Shown in pieces: positions 41,730 to 51,376 of a stretch of 64,000 bases of DNA. The notes beneath the pieces are model-generated. The model did not search any database. It saw only the letters and a program-made list of their open reading frames with translations, and was not told the origin of the DNA. Each line of letters opens with the position of its first letter. Positions within the stretch are counted from its first letter, which is position 1. Source of the stretch: Amaricoccus solimangrovi (lineage in GTDB: Bacteria; Pseudomonadota; Alphaproteobacteria; Rhodobacterales; Rhodobacteraceae); assembly GCF_006385685.1 (NCBI RefSeq), contig NZ_VFRP01000007.1, forward strand, positions 62,001-126,000. Direction: 5' to 3'. Position numbers and translations under genes: made by a program.

Positions 41730-42578
41730 ATGAAACACATGGACGACGATCCGCCGCGCCACCGCGGCGAGGGAGCGGAGGGGCGGCGCGGGCGCCGGCC
41801 CTTCGACTACGGCGCGCTCCGGGGCATCGTGCTCGGCATGATCGCCGAGGAGCCCCGGCACGGCTACGAACTGATGCGGGCGATCGAGGAGCGGATGGGC
41901 GGCGGCTACAGCCCGAGCCCGGGGGTGATCTATCCGACCCTCTCCTGGCTCGAGGACATGGGCTATGCCGAGCCGGTCCGGGAGGCCGGCCGCAAACGCT
42001 ATGCGATCACGCCGGAGGGCACGGCCTTCCTCGCCGCGAGCAAGCCGGTTCCGCCCGCCTTCCGCGACGCGGCCGGCGGGCATGGCGACCGCCGCCCCCC
42101 GGCGCCGGAGGTGCGCGAGGCGATGGGGGATCTCAAGCACGCGCTGCGCCGCCGCTTCGCCGCCGGCGTCCCCGACCCCGAGACGATCGAAACCGTCGCC
42201 GCCGCCATCCGGGCCGCGGCGCGCAACGTGGAGAACACGATGACCGACGCGACCACCCGGACGGTCCCCGAAACCGCCGAACCCGCCGGGGCGGCCATCC
42301 GCGAGCTCGCCGAGGTGAGGACCGCGCATGCCGCGCGCTACCTCGGCCAGCTCTGCAAGCATTTCGCCCACAAGATCCCGGCGGTGGATTATGCCGAGAC
42401 CTCCGGGACGATCCCCTTCGCCGCCGGCACCGCCCGGCTCGCCGCCGGGCCGGAGGCGCTCAGGATCGAGCTCGAGGCCGCGCCGGCGGAGATGGAGCGG
42501 CTGCGGGACGTCGTGGTCCGCCACCTCGTCCGCTTCGCCTTCCGCGAGGAACTGGCCTTCGACTGGCGTCCCGCCTGA
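41730..42578 (+). CDS. PadR-family regulator fused to a DUF2218 domain
   Basis: The 282-residue protein has an N-terminal PadR winged helix (about 25-110: FDYGALRGIVLGMIAEEPRH, ELMRAIEERMGGGYSPSPGV, RKRYAITPEG). A linker with ATTRTVPETAEPAG leads to a C-terminal DUF2218 domain from about 187. That domain shows RTAHAARYLGQLCKHFAHKI, then FAAGTARL and HLVRFAFREELAFDW. DUF2218 proteins usually occur alone, often near siderophore or iron-uptake genes. A fused domain could sense a ligand. The gene is preceded by four 17-bp repeats. Its target, other than itself, is not obvious here. Confidence 0.82.
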   Translation: MKHMDDDPPRHRGEGAEGRRGRRPFDYGALRGIVLGMIAEEPRHGYELMRAIEERMGGGYSPSPGVIYPTLSWLEDMGYAEPVREAGRKRYAITPEGTAFLAASKPVPPAFRDAAGGHGDRRPPAPEVREAMGDLKHALRRRFAAGVPDPETIETVAAAIRAAARNVENTMTDATTRTVPETAEPAGAAIRELAEVRTAHAARYLGQLCKHFAHKIPAVDYAETSGTIPFAAGTARLAAGPEALRIELEAAPAEMERLRDVVVRHLVRFAFREELAFDWRPA

Positions 42579-42605
42579 CCCGCGCCGGCGCCGACATCGG
42601 GGAGC

Positions 42606-43448
42606 CTATTTCCGGGCGGCGAGCGACTGCTCCATGTCGAAGATCGTGGCGGCGAGCAGGCTGTCGTCGACCCGGATCAGCCCCTCGCTGCCCCGCCGGA
42701 TGTCGACCACCATGTACATGATCATGATCAGGAAGGAGGCGAAGGCGAAGGTGCGCCAGGTCAGCGCGTGGCCGAGGATGCCGGTCCGGTTGCCGAGCAG
42801 CAGGACCGCGATGACGGAACCGACCAGCAGCACGATCTGGGTGAAGGCCGCGATCGGCACCGAGACCGTCGCCATCCGGTAGAGATGCGCGTCGAGCGCC
42901 TCGTTCATCGCCCCGGCGACGAAGGCCTGGATCGGCGCCGGCGTCGGATCGGCGGTCGCCGCGAGCGTGAGCGGCCAGAGCCGGGCCTGCGCGGCGAGCG
43001 TCCTCTCGAGGAAGGCATGCGCCTCCGCGGCGTTGCGGATCGCGTGGTCCCGCGGCAGCATCCGGGTCCGCGCGTAATCGAGCAGCGCGCCCTGAAGCTC
43101 GGTCCGGCCCGGCTCGGCGAGATAGTCGGCGCGCAGGAAGGCGGTGCCGAGCGCCGCCGCCTCGTTCGTGATCGCATCCTTGGTCGCCTGCGCGACCGAG
43201 AGGGAATTGCCGAAGGCGAAGGCGAGCAGCAGGCCGAGCAGGGCGAGGAAGGTGTTCATCGTCGCGTCGCCGAGGATCTTCTCGACCGCCTCGGCCTCGT
43301 CCCGCAGCCTCCGGCGCTGGAAGCGCCCGAGCCAGAAGCCGAGGATCGCGGCGAGCGGCAGCGCGACGACGAGGATCGCCGCGACTTCCTCGAGGTTCAG
43401 GGGCGAGAGGGTGATCTGGCTGTAGAGATCGGCGGAGGTCGTCGGCAT
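42606..43448 (-). CDS. DUF4239-like membrane protein
   Basis: The 280-residue protein has two N-terminal membrane segments (VAAILVVALPLAAILGFWLG; FLALLGLLLAFAFGNSLSVA), a helical soluble domain and two C-terminal segments (IVLLVGSVIAVLLLG; FASFLIMIMYMVVDIRRGSEG). The pattern ATMNTFLALLGLLLAFAFG with the late IRRGSEGLIRV is that of DUF4239/bestrophin-like proteins, possible anion channels; function unproved. ATG 43448 is preferred over the TTG at 43472. Convergent with padR. Confidence 0.7.
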   Translation of the reverse strand: MPTTSADLYSQITLSPLNLEEVAAILVVALPLAAILGFWLGRFQRRRLRDEAEAVEKILGDATMNTFLALLGLLLAFAFGNSLSVAQATKDAITNEAAALGTAFLRADYLAEPGRTELQGALLDYARTRMLPRDHAIRNAAEAHAFLERTLAAQARLWPLTLAATADPTPAPIQAFVAGAMNEALDAHLYRMATVSVPIAAFTQIVLLVGSVIAVLLLGNRTGILGHALTWRTFAFASFLIMIMYMVVDIRRGSEGLIRVDDSLLAATIFDMEQSLAARK

Positions 43449-43593
43449 GTTCGCGGGGCTCGATATGTCCAAGGGGTCGCGGCCGGGGGGAGAAAGGGGG
43501 CCGGCGGCCGCTCATCCTATACCTCGCCGCGACGGCTTGCCGAGGAAATCCTCGCCCCGGCCGGAGGCGCGGAGGGACCGCCGCCGGGCCGGC

Positions 43594-44616
43594 TCAGCGC
43601 CAGCCGAGCCCGGGGGCGACATGGGTCAGGATCGCCTCCAGCACATGGGCGTTGTAATCGACGCCGAGCTGGTTCGGCACGGTGAGGAGCAGCGTGTCGG
43701 CCTCGGCGACCGCCTCGTCCCGCGCCAGCTCCTCGATCAGCCGGTCGGGCTCGGCGGCGTAGGAGCGCCCGAAGACCGCGCGCGTATCCGCGTCGATATA
43801 GCCGATCGAATCCCCGCCCTCGCCCGAGCCGCCGAAATACGCCCGGTCCTGATCGGTGACGAGCGCGAAGATGCTCCGGCTGACCGAGACCCTCGGCTCT
43901 CCGGCATGGCCCGCCTCCTTCCAGGCGGCGCGATAGGCGCGGATCTGGCGCGCCTGCTGGACGCTGAGCGGCTCGCCCGATTCGTCGAACTTCAGCGTCG
44001 AGCTCTGCAGGTTCATCCCGAGCTTCGCGGCCCAGACGGCGGTGGCATCGGTCGCGGCCCCCCACCAGATCCGCTCGCGCAGCCCCTCCGAATGCGGCTC
44101 CAGCCGCAGGAGGCCGGGCGGGTTCGGGAACATCGGCCGCGGATTGGGCTCGGCGAACCCCTCGCCCGCGAGCAGGGCGAGGAAGATCTCGGCGTGGCGG
44201 CGGGCCATGTCCGCGTCGCTCTCGCCCTCGGAGGGCAGATGGCCGAAATGCCGCCAGCCGTCGATCACCTGTTCCGGCGAGCCCCGGCTCAGCCCGAGCT
44301 GCAGCCGTCCGCCGGCGATCAGATCGGCGGCGCCGGCGTCCTCGGCCATGTGGAACGGGTTCTCGTAGCGCATGTCGATCACGGCGGTGCCGATCTCGAT
44401 CCGGCTGGTGCGCGCGCCGATCGCGGCGAGCAGCGGAAAGGGCGAGGCGAGCTGGCGGGCGAAGTGATGCACCCGGACATAGGCGCCATCGAGCCCCAGC
44501 TCCTCCGCCGCGACCGCGAGCTCGATCGACTGGAGGAGCGCGTCGCGGGCCGAGCGCGTGCCCGATCCCCGCGCCGGCGACCAGTGCCCGAAGGACAGGA
44601 ACCCGATCTTCTTCAT
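43594..44616 (-). CDS. LLM-class flavin-dependent oxidoreductase
   Basis: The 340-residue protein has the luciferase-like TIM barrel: MKKIGFLSFGHWSPARGSGTRSARDALLQSIELAVAAEELG, GAYVRVHHFARQLASPFPLLAAIGARTSRIEIGTAVIDMRYENP, and GRLQLGLSRGSPEQVIDGWRHFG. These are the FMN-site features of the group. Substrate is unknown. ATG 44616 has GGAGG 7 nt upstream. It lies between the DUF4239-like and sialidase-like genes, all on the minus strand, but gaps of about 100-150 bp leave operon membership open. Confidence 0.88.
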   Translation of the reverse strand: MKKIGFLSFGHWSPARGSGTRSARDALLQSIELAVAAEELGLDGAYVRVHHFARQLASPFPLLAAIGARTSRIEIGTAVIDMRYENPFHMAEDAGAADLIAGGRLQLGLSRGSPEQVIDGWRHFGHLPSEGESDADMARRHAEIFLALLAGEGFAEPNPRPMFPNPPGLLRLEPHSEGLRERIWWGAATDATAVWAAKLGMNLQSSTLKFDESGEPLSVQQARQIRAYRAAWKEAGHAGEPRVSVSRSIFALVTDQDRAYFGGSGEGGDSIGYIDADTRAVFGRSYAAEPDRLIEELARDEAVAEADTLLLTVPNQLGVDYNAHVLEAILTHVAPGLGWR

Positions 44617-44713
44617 CTCCGCCTCCACCGGCCGCGCCATTCCGCGCGCTCCACCCTAGGCGCGCGCGGGCGCGGTGCAAGCGGATCGGAAGGCCGGGGA
44701 CGCGGAAGCGGCG

Positions 44714-45886
44714 TCAGATCGCGTCGATCCAGCTCCGGTCGAGCACGACATGCTTGATCGCGCGGCGGTGGAAGGTGAAGGCGAGGTGCAGCGCGCCGTC
44801 GGGCGCCTCGACCATCGCGGGATAGGAGAGCTCCTGGTTCTTCCCGTCGAGCGCGTTGTTCGAGAGGCAGGTGCCCGGACCGTCCTCCACCACGCGCCGG
44901 CGCGGGAAGCTGCGCCCGCCATCCTCCGAGAGGCAGAGCGTCAGCGGCGCGCGCGGCACGCCCCAGATCGCCGGGACGCCGCCCGCGGGATCGGCCCGCC
45001 CGTCGTCGCCCTCGCCGAGCTCGTCATAGAGCGACTCGCGCCGCGCATCCGACTGCGCCGCGTTGACCGGGTTGCAGAGGAGCGCCACCCGGCCGTCGGC
45101 GAGCGCCACGGCGACGATGGAGGAATTGTTGTTGGGCACGTCGGTCGCCTCGGGCACCGACCAGGAGCGGCCGCCGTCCGCGCTCTCGCTGCGATAGACG
45201 AAATCCGCCTGCCGCCGGCGGAAGAAGGCGGCGATCCGCCCCTGGCCGAGCGGGACCAGCGTCATGTGCACGCAGCCGGTCGAGCCCGGCACCTCGACGA
45301 GATCCCAGCTCGCGCCCCGGTCCGTGCTCGTCGCCACCGCCGCGACGTCGTGACTTCCGGTCCAGCGCGCGCCGGGGCTCGTCCGGCAGAGGAAGAGCGG
45401 CAGCATCCAGGCGCCGTCGTCGCGCGGGGTGAGCGCGGCGCGCACGAAGCTCCCCTTCGGCAGGTCGAGCGTGCGCGACTTCCCCGAGCGCGCGGCGCCC
45501 TGCCCGATCTCGAGCGGGCGGAAGCGGACCACGCATTCCTCCTGCCGTCCGCCCGGCTGGGCGGTGTGGAAGAGGCCCGGCGCGCCGGTCTCGGGATCGG
45601 TGAAGATCACCGGGTTCTGTTCGGACCGGTCGGGATCGTCGGAGACGCGGCTCGCCGCGCTCCAGGCATCCGCGCCGGGGGCGAGCGTGGCGAGATGGAT
45701 GAAGATGTCCGAGCGCCCCTCGAGCGTGCCGCCGAACCAGGCGCAGGCGAGCGCGCCGTCGGGCAGCCACGTCAGGAAGGCGGCGTGGTTGTGCGCCACG
45801 GGCGAGGCGAGGAAGGCTTCCGCCCGCCCCGGCCCGGCCGCCTCGATTCGTCCGGTCATCCGCGCCGCGATGTCCTCAGGCGTCAT
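44714..45886 (-). CDS. Sialidase-like BNR-repeat protein
   Basis: The 390-residue six-blade propeller protein carries three Asp-box motifs (STDRGASWDLVEV, SADGGRSWSVPEA, SEDGGRSFPRR). It also has the sialidase-superfamily segments ALACAWFGGTLEGRSD and VLAHNH-like PVAHNHAAFLTWLPDG. There is no signal peptide, so it should act in the cytoplasm. That is unusual for a sialidase and suggests a relative acting on imported sugar acids or oligosaccharides. GGGGGGAGG lies before ATG 45886. It is divergent from a dipeptide-type ABC transporter operon, with which it probably works. Confidence 0.78.
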   Translation of the reverse strand: MTPEDIAARMTGRIEAAGPGRAEAFLASPVAHNHAAFLTWLPDGALACAWFGGTLEGRSDIFIHLATLAPGADAWSAASRVSDDPDRSEQNPVIFTDPETGAPGLFHTAQPGGRQEECVVRFRPLEIGQGAARSGKSRTLDLPKGSFVRAALTPRDDGAWMLPLFLCRTSPGARWTGSHDVAAVATSTDRGASWDLVEVPGSTGCVHMTLVPLGQGRIAAFFRRRQADFVYRSESADGGRSWSVPEATDVPNNNSSIVAVALADGRVALLCNPVNAAQSDARRESLYDELGEGDDGRADPAGGVPAIWGVPRAPLTLCLSEDGGRSFPRRRVVEDGPGTCLSNNALDGKNQELSYPAMVEAPDGALHLAFTFHRRAIKHVVLDRSWIDAI

Positions 45887-45939
45887 CCGAGCCTCCCCCC
45901 TTGCATGGTTTGGCGCCCGGAATGAACAACTTTGCAACG

Positions 45940-46070
45940 CCTGTCAAGTTGGAAATATCGGCTCTCCATATCTCAAAATCTCCATTTCCCGTGCATATTC
46001 AGCGATTTGGCATCGACCCATTCCCGACGCTGCCTGACCCGCCTGGAAGAATATTTATCATGTTGACAGG
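45940..46070. promoter_or_regulatory. Inverted octamers in the divergent sugar-acid promoter region
   Basis: CCTGTCAA (45940-45947) and its exact reverse complement TTGACAGG (46063-46070) lie 115 bp apart in the 284-bp region between the divergent BNR and substrate-binding genes. The rest of the region is AT-rich. They may be distal half-operators for the GntR regulator encoded downstream, or the second may simply be a -35 box. Confidence 0.4.
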
Positions 46071-46170
46071 ATTCGCGGCGACTGTCACCCTGAGGGCGTT
46101 CGGGAGTACCGGCGCCCGTGCCGATCGTTGGCCGAGGCGTGACCGCGGTTACCTACCGGGAGGAAAAAGA

Positions 46171-47682
46171 ATGAAGCGAACAACCTTGCTGCTGTCCTCG
46201 GCGCTGGCGCTGGCGCTGCCGCCGCTGGCGCCGGCCTTCGCGCAGGAGGGCAAGGACGTCACCATCGTGCTCGGCGAGGACATCGACCTGATGGAGCCCT
46301 GCATGGCGACCCGGTCGAACATCGGCCGGATCATCATGGAGAACGTCAGCGAGACGCTGACCGAATACGACGTGAAGAGCGGCAAGGGCGTCCTGCCGCG
46401 CCTCGCGGAATCCTGGGAGGACATGGGCGGCGGCACCTGGCGCTTCCACCTGCGCGAGAGCGTGACCTTCTCCGACGGCTCCGCCTTCGACGCGGCCGAC
46501 GTGAAGGCCTCCTACGAGCGGGCGAGCAGCGACAAGCTGACCTGCGAGACGCCGCGCTACTTCGGCGACACCAAGCTCACCTTCGACGTCGTCGACGAGC
46601 ACACGATCGACATCACCGCGGATCCGGCGCAGCCGATCCTGCCGCTGCTCATGTCGCTCGTCACCATCGTGCCGTCGGAGACCCCGGTCGAATTCGTCCG
46701 CGAGCCGGTCGGCACCGGCCCCTACAAGCTCGCCTCCTGGAGCCCGGGCCAGAGCGTCGTGCTCGAGCGGCGCGACGACTACTGGGGGGAGCAGCCCGCG
46801 GTCGAGAAGGCGACCTATGTCTTCCGCACCGATCCCGCCGTCGCGGCCGCGATGGTCGCGCAGGGCGAGGCCGATCTCGCGCCGTCGATCTCCGCGGTGG
46901 ACGCGACCGATTCCGAGACCGACGTCTCCTACCTCAATTCCGAGACGACCTACCTGCGCCTCGACAGCGCCATCCCGCCGATCAGCGACAAGCGCGTGCG
47001 CGAGGCGCTCAACATGTCGATCGACCGCGACGCCTTCGTCGGCACGCTGCTGCCCGAGGGCACGGTTCCGGCCGTCGCCATGGTGCCGCCGACGACGCTC
47101 GGCTGGAACCCGGACGTGAAGGAATACCCCTACGACCCGGAGAAGGCGAAGGAACTGCTCGCCGCGGCCAAGGCCGACGGCGTGCCGGTCGACACGACCC
47201 TCTACCTGATCGGCCGCTCCAACCTCTTCCCCGGCGTGACCGAGGTCTCCGAGGCGCTGCAGCAGATGATGCAGGACGTGGGCTTCAACGTCGAACTGCA
47301 GATGGTCGAGGTCGCCCAGCAGGAGGAGCTCTACTCGAAGCCCTTCAAGGAAGGCCGGCCGCCGCAGATGCTCTTCGTCAGCCATGACAACAGCAAGGGC
47401 GACCCGGTCTTCTCGATGTTCTTCAAGTACGACTCGAACGGCCGCCAGTCGGGCATCGCCGATCCCAAGGTCGACGAGATGATCGCCAAGGCCTCCGCCG
47501 CCACCGGCGAGGAGCGCACGAAGGACTGGCAGGAGCTCTTCGCCTATCTCCACGACGAGGTGGTGCCGGACGTCCTGCTCTTCCACATGGTGAGCTTCGC
47601 CCGCGTCGGCGACCGGATCGAGTTCACGCCGACGATCGCGACCAACTCGATGCTGCCGCTCTCGGAAATCTCGTTCAAGTGA
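46171..47682 (+). CDS. ABC transporter substrate-binding protein, SBP family 5
   Basis: The 503-residue periplasmic protein has a signal peptide (MKRTTLLLSSALALALPPLA, cleavage after AFA at about 24). The family-5 pattern follows: VSETLTEYDVKSGKGVLPRLAESWE, WRFHLRESVTFSDGSAFDAADVKASYER, GTGPYKLASWSPG, REALNMSIDRDAFVG, YDPEKAKELLAAA. Such proteins bind peptides, nickel or oligosaccharides. The downstream enzymes suggest a sugar-acid or glycoside ligand. GGGAGGA precedes the ATG. It is the first gene of the 46-55 kb operon. Confidence 0.9.
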   Translation: MKRTTLLLSSALALALPPLAPAFAQEGKDVTIVLGEDIDLMEPCMATRSNIGRIIMENVSETLTEYDVKSGKGVLPRLAESWEDMGGGTWRFHLRESVTFSDGSAFDAADVKASYERASSDKLTCETPRYFGDTKLTFDVVDEHTIDITADPAQPILPLLMSLVTIVPSETPVEFVREPVGTGPYKLASWSPGQSVVLERRDDYWGEQPAVEKATYVFRTDPAVAAAMVAQGEADLAPSISAVDATDSETDVSYLNSETTYLRLDSAIPPISDKRVREALNMSIDRDAFVGTLLPEGTVPAVAMVPPTTLGWNPDVKEYPYDPEKAKELLAAAKADGVPVDTTLYLIGRSNLFPGVTEVSEALQQMMQDVGFNVELQMVEVAQQEELYSKPFKEGRPPQMLFVSHDNSKGDPVFSMFFKYDSNGRQSGIADPKVDEMIAKASAATGEERTKDWQELFAYLHDEVVPDVLLFHMVSFARVGDRIEFTPTIATNSMLPLSEISFK

Positions 47683-47876
47683 GACCCGCGGGCGCGTGAG
47701 CGCACACGCGCGCGCGCCCGCCCCGGGCGAGCGGATGAGCGGGCGCGCTCATCCGCCGACCGACCCGTTCCGCCGCCCCGCCGATCAAGCCGATCAAGAA
47801 GAACCGCCGCGCCAGCGCGCCGGCGACAGGGATCCGCCCCGGGCGCGCCGCCGTCCGGCTCCAGATGGAGGACGCC

Positions 47877-48788
47877 ATGCCCCGATACGCCTCCCGCATC
47901 ATCTCGAGCTTCGCCTCGCTCGTGCTCCTGCTCGTGATGGTCTTCTTCCTCTCGCGCCTCACCGGCGACCCGGCCGCGCTCTTCCTGCCGGACGACGCCA
48001 CGCCGCAGATGATCGAGCAGTTCCGCGAACTGCACGGGCTGAACGATCCGATGATCGTCCAGTTCGGCCGCTACGTCTGGGACGTGCTGCATCTGAACTT
48101 CGGCGACAGCCTCCGCCAGGCGCGCCCGGCGATCGAGGTCGTGACCCAGGCCTTCGTCTGGACGCTCTGGCTCGCGCTCATCACCATGGCGCTCGTGACG
48201 GCGGCGGCGGTCGTGATCGGCTCCCTCGCCGCCTTCCGCCCCGGCGGGATCTTCGACCGGATCGTCACCTTCACCTCGCTGATCGGCGCCTCGGCCCCCG
48301 ATTTCTGGGTGGCGATCGTCGGCATCACCGTCTTCGCCATCGGCCTCGGCTGGCTGCCGACGAGCGGAACCGGCACGGTCTGGCACTGGATCCTGCCGAT
48401 CGCGGTGCTCTTCATCCGGCCCTTCGGCCTGATCCTCCAGGTCGTGCGCGGCTCGATGGTCTCGGCCTTCGGCTCCGCCTACGTGAAGACCGCGCGGGCG
48501 AAGGGCGTGCGCGACCGCTCGATCATCTTCGTCCATACGCTGAGGAACGCGATGCTGCCGGTCATCACCGTCGTCGGCGACCAGGCGGCGGCGCTCCTGA
48601 ACGGCGCGGTCGTGGTCGAGACGATCTTCGGCTTCCCCGGCGTCGGCAAGCTGATGATCGACTCGATCCTCAACCGCGACTTCAACGTGATCCTCGCCGC
48701 GATCATGGTCACCGCCATCGCGATCTTCGTGATGAACCTGCTGATCGACCTCGCCTACGCGCTGCTCGATCCGCGCATCCGGACCTGA
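47877..48788 (+). CDS. ABC transporter permease (DppB/OppB type)
   Basis: The 303-residue permease has an N-terminal segment (SRIISSFASLVLLLVMVFFLSRLTGDPAALFLP) typical of DppB, about six membrane segments and the EAA loop YVKTARAKGVRDRSIIFVHTLRNAMLP near residue 205. ATG 47877 has GGAGG 6 nt upstream. It follows the binding protein by 194 bp, a gap holding a GC-rich inverted repeat around GCGAGCGGATGAGCGGGC that may attenuate expression after the abundant binding protein. Confidence 0.9.
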   Translation: MPRYASRIISSFASLVLLLVMVFFLSRLTGDPAALFLPDDATPQMIEQFRELHGLNDPMIVQFGRYVWDVLHLNFGDSLRQARPAIEVVTQAFVWTLWLALITMALVTAAAVVIGSLAAFRPGGIFDRIVTFTSLIGASAPDFWVAIVGITVFAIGLGWLPTSGTGTVWHWILPIAVLFIRPFGLILQVVRGSMVSAFGSAYVKTARAKGVRDRSIIFVHTLRNAMLPVITVVGDQAAALLNGAVVVETIFGFPGVGKLMIDSILNRDFNVILAAIMVTAIAIFVMNLLIDLAYALLDPRIRT

Positions 48789-48792
48789 GCCG

Positions 48793-49764
48793 ATGGCCGT
48801 CTCGTCCCCCCTGAAGGCGCAGCACATGTCCACCCTCACCTCCTCCGGGCCCGCCGAGCCGAGCCGCCTCCGCGTCGTCCTCGGCATGCTCTGGCGCGAC
48901 AAGTTCGCCACCGCCGCCGTGATCTTCCTCCTGATCGCGATCCTCTGCGCGATCCTCGGCCCGGCGCTGCTGACCGAGGCGGCGACGAGGCAGAACCTGC
49001 GCGCCCGCAACTTCGCCCCCTTCTCGCTCGACCAGGGCTGGCTCATGATCCTCGGCGGCGACGCGCTCGGCCGCCCGCTGCTCGCGCGCATCATCGTCGC
49101 GGCGCGCAACACGCTGATGATCGCCGCCGGCGCGGTCGCGCTCTCGGCCTCGATCGGCGCGATGCTCGGCCTCGCCGCCGGCTACGGGCCGCGCTGGCTC
49201 GGCACGGTGATCATGCGCCTCGCCGACGTGATCATGTCCTTCCCCTCGCTCCTGCTCGCGGTGATCGTGCTCTACATGCTCTCGCCCTCGGTCGGGAACG
49301 TGATCCTCGTGCTCGCCGTCACCCGGATCCCGGTCTACCTCAGGACCACCCGCGCCGAGGTGCTGGAGATCAAGGAGCGCATGTTCGTCCAGGCGGCGCA
49401 GGTGATGGGCGCCTCCTCGCTCCGGATCGTGTTCCGCCACATCCTGCCGATGGTGATCCCGACGCTGGTGACGATCGCGACGCTCGACTTCGCCTTCGTG
49501 ATGCTCGCGGAAAGCGCGCTCTCCTTCCTCGGCATCGGCATCCAGCCGCCCGAGATCACCTGGGGCCTGATGGTCGCGCAGGGCAAGCAGTACCTCGCCA
49601 ACGCCTGGTGGCTCGCCTTCTGGCCCGGCCTCGCGATCATCCTGACCACGCTCTCGCTCAACCTGCTGTCGAACTGGCTCCGGATCGCCCTCGATCCCGC
49701 CCAGCGCTGGCGGCTGGAGATCACGCCTGCGAACAAGATTGGGGGAGGCAAGGCCAATGGCTGA
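48793..49764 (+). CDS. ABC transporter permease (DppC/OppC type)
   Basis: The 323-residue permease has the DppC-like opening (VVLGMLWRDKFATAAVIFLLIAILCAILGPALL), the NFAPFSLDQGWLMILGGDALGRPLLARIIVAARNTL segment and the EAA loop KERMFVQAAQVMGASSLRIVFRHILPM. It starts 4 bp after the DppB-type gene. An ATG at 48826 is an alternative. Its end overlaps the ATPase gene by 8 bp. Confidence 0.9.
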   Translation: MAVSSPLKAQHMSTLTSSGPAEPSRLRVVLGMLWRDKFATAAVIFLLIAILCAILGPALLTEAATRQNLRARNFAPFSLDQGWLMILGGDALGRPLLARIIVAARNTLMIAAGAVALSASIGAMLGLAAGYGPRWLGTVIMRLADVIMSFPSLLLAVIVLYMLSPSVGNVILVLAVTRIPVYLRTTRAEVLEIKERMFVQAAQVMGASSLRIVFRHILPMVIPTLVTIATLDFAFVMLAESALSFLGIGIQPPEITWGLMVAQGKQYLANAWWLAFWPGLAIILTTLSLNLLSNWLRIALDPAQRWRLEITPANKIGGGKANG

Positions 49765-51364
49765 CCATCTGCTCGAGGTGCGGAACCTGTCGGTGCGCTT
49801 CCACACCGCGCAGGGCATCGTCAACGCGGTCAACAACGTGAGCTGGCATGTCGACCGGGGCGAGACCCTCGCCATCCTCGGCGAGTCGGGCTCGGGCAAG
49901 TCGGTCTCCTCGTCGGCGATCCTGAACCTGATCGACATGCCCCCGGGCGAGATCACCTCCGGCGAGATCCTGTTCGACGGGCTGAACCTGCTGACAGCGA
50001 CGCACGAGGAACGCCGGCGGATCAACGGCAAGCGGATCGCGATGATCTTCCAGGATCCGCTCAGCCACCTGAACCCGGTCTATACCGTCGGCTGGCAGCT
50101 GCGCGAGGTGATGCGCGTCCACGCCGTTCCCGCGGCCGAGGCGGCGGCGCGCGCGCTCGACCTGATGCGCCGCGTCGGCATGCCGGAGCCGGAGGCCTCG
50201 CTCGACAAGTACCCGCACCAGTTCTCGGGCGGCCAGCGGCAGCGCATCATGATCGCGATGGCGCTGGCGATGAAACCCGACATCATCATCGCCGACGAGC
50301 CGACCACCGCGCTCGACGTGACGGTGCAGGCGGAGGTGCTGAAACTCCTGCGCGAGCTTCAGGACGAGATGGGCCTCGGCCTCGTGCTCATCACCCATGA
50401 TCTCGGCGTCGTCGCCGAGGTGGCCGACCGCGTGGTGGTGATGAACGCGGGCGAGATCGTCGAGGCCGGCACGCCGGCCGAGATCTACCACCATGCGAAG
50501 CATCCCTATACCCGCAAGCTGATCGCCGCGGCCCCCGGCAAGGGCGAGATGAACGCGCCGATGGCCGAGGGCGAGGCGCTGCTCAGGGTGGAGCGCGCCT
50601 GCAAGTCCTACGGGCCGTTCAAGGCGCTCAACGACGTCTCCTTCGAGCTTCGCAAGGGCGAGGTGCTCGCCGTGGTGGGCGAGTCGGGCTCGGGCAAGTC
50701 GACGGTCGCCAAGGCGATCCTGCGGCTGATCGAGGCGGATTCGGGCCGCGCGCTCTGGAAGGGGCGCGACCTCTTCACCATGCCGTCGCGCGAACTCTAC
50801 GCGATGCGCCGCGAGATCCAGATGGTGTTCCAGGATCCGACCCAGTCGCTCAATCCCCGGATGTCGATCTTCCAGATCATCTCCGAGGCCTGGGTGATCC
50901 ATCCCGAGATCCTGCCGAAGGCGCGCTGGAAGGAGCGGGTCGCGGAACTGCTGACCCAGGTCGGCCTCTCGCCCGACCATGCGCGGCGCTATCCGCACCA
51001 GTTCTCGGGCGGGCAGCGGCAGCGCATCGCCATCGCCCGCGCGCTGGCCCTCGAACCCGAGCTCATCATCGCCGACGAGGCGGTCTCCGCGCTCGACGTC
51101 TCGATCCAGGCCCAGGTGATCGAGCTCCTCGCGAAGCTCAAGCGCGAGCTCGGCATCGCCTTCATCTTCATCGCCCACGACCTGCCGGTGGTGCGCGACT
51201 TCGCCGACCACGTGATGGTCATGGAGAAGGGCCGCGTCGTCGAGATCGGCACCGTGCGCGAGATCTTCGACACCCCCGCCCAGCCCTATACCCGCCGCCT
51301 GCTCGCCGCCGGTCTCGACCCCGATCCCGAGGTCCAGAAGGCCCGCCGCCGCGCGGTCGCCTAA
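49757..51364 (+). CDS. Fused dipeptide-type ABC transporter ATPase (DppD-DppF)
   Basis: The 535-residue protein joins two ABC ATPases. The first has GESGSGKSVSSSAIL (about 42), SGGQRQRIMIAMALAM and ADEPTTALDVTVQAE. The second (from about 275) has GESGSGKSTVAKAILR, SGGQRQRIAIARALALEPEL and ADEAVSALDVSIQAQ, where Ala replaces the usual Pro after Glu. Oligopeptide C-terminal signatures (HAKHPYTRKLIAAAPG; DTPAQPYTRRLLAAGLD) follow each half. Fusion of both ATPases in one chain is common for glutathione- and sugar-type family-5 transporters. AGGAG-like GGAGG is upstream. Confidence 0.93.
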   Translation: MADHLLEVRNLSVRFHTAQGIVNAVNNVSWHVDRGETLAILGESGSGKSVSSSAILNLIDMPPGEITSGEILFDGLNLLTATHEERRRINGKRIAMIFQDPLSHLNPVYTVGWQLREVMRVHAVPAAEAAARALDLMRRVGMPEPEASLDKYPHQFSGGQRQRIMIAMALAMKPDIIIADEPTTALDVTVQAEVLKLLRELQDEMGLGLVLITHDLGVVAEVADRVVVMNAGEIVEAGTPAEIYHHAKHPYTRKLIAAAPGKGEMNAPMAEGEALLRVERACKSYGPFKALNDVSFELRKGEVLAVVGESGSGKSTVAKAILRLIEADSGRALWKGRDLFTMPSRELYAMRREIQMVFQDPTQSLNPRMSIFQIISEAWVIHPEILPKARWKERVAELLTQVGLSPDHARRYPHQFSGGQRQRIAIARALALEPELIIADEAVSALDVSIQAQVIELLAKLKRELGIAFIFIAHDLPVVRDFADHVMVMEKGRVVEIGTVREIFDTPAQPYTRRLLAAGLDPDPEVQKARRRAVA

Positions 51365-51376
51365 GGAGACGCATCC

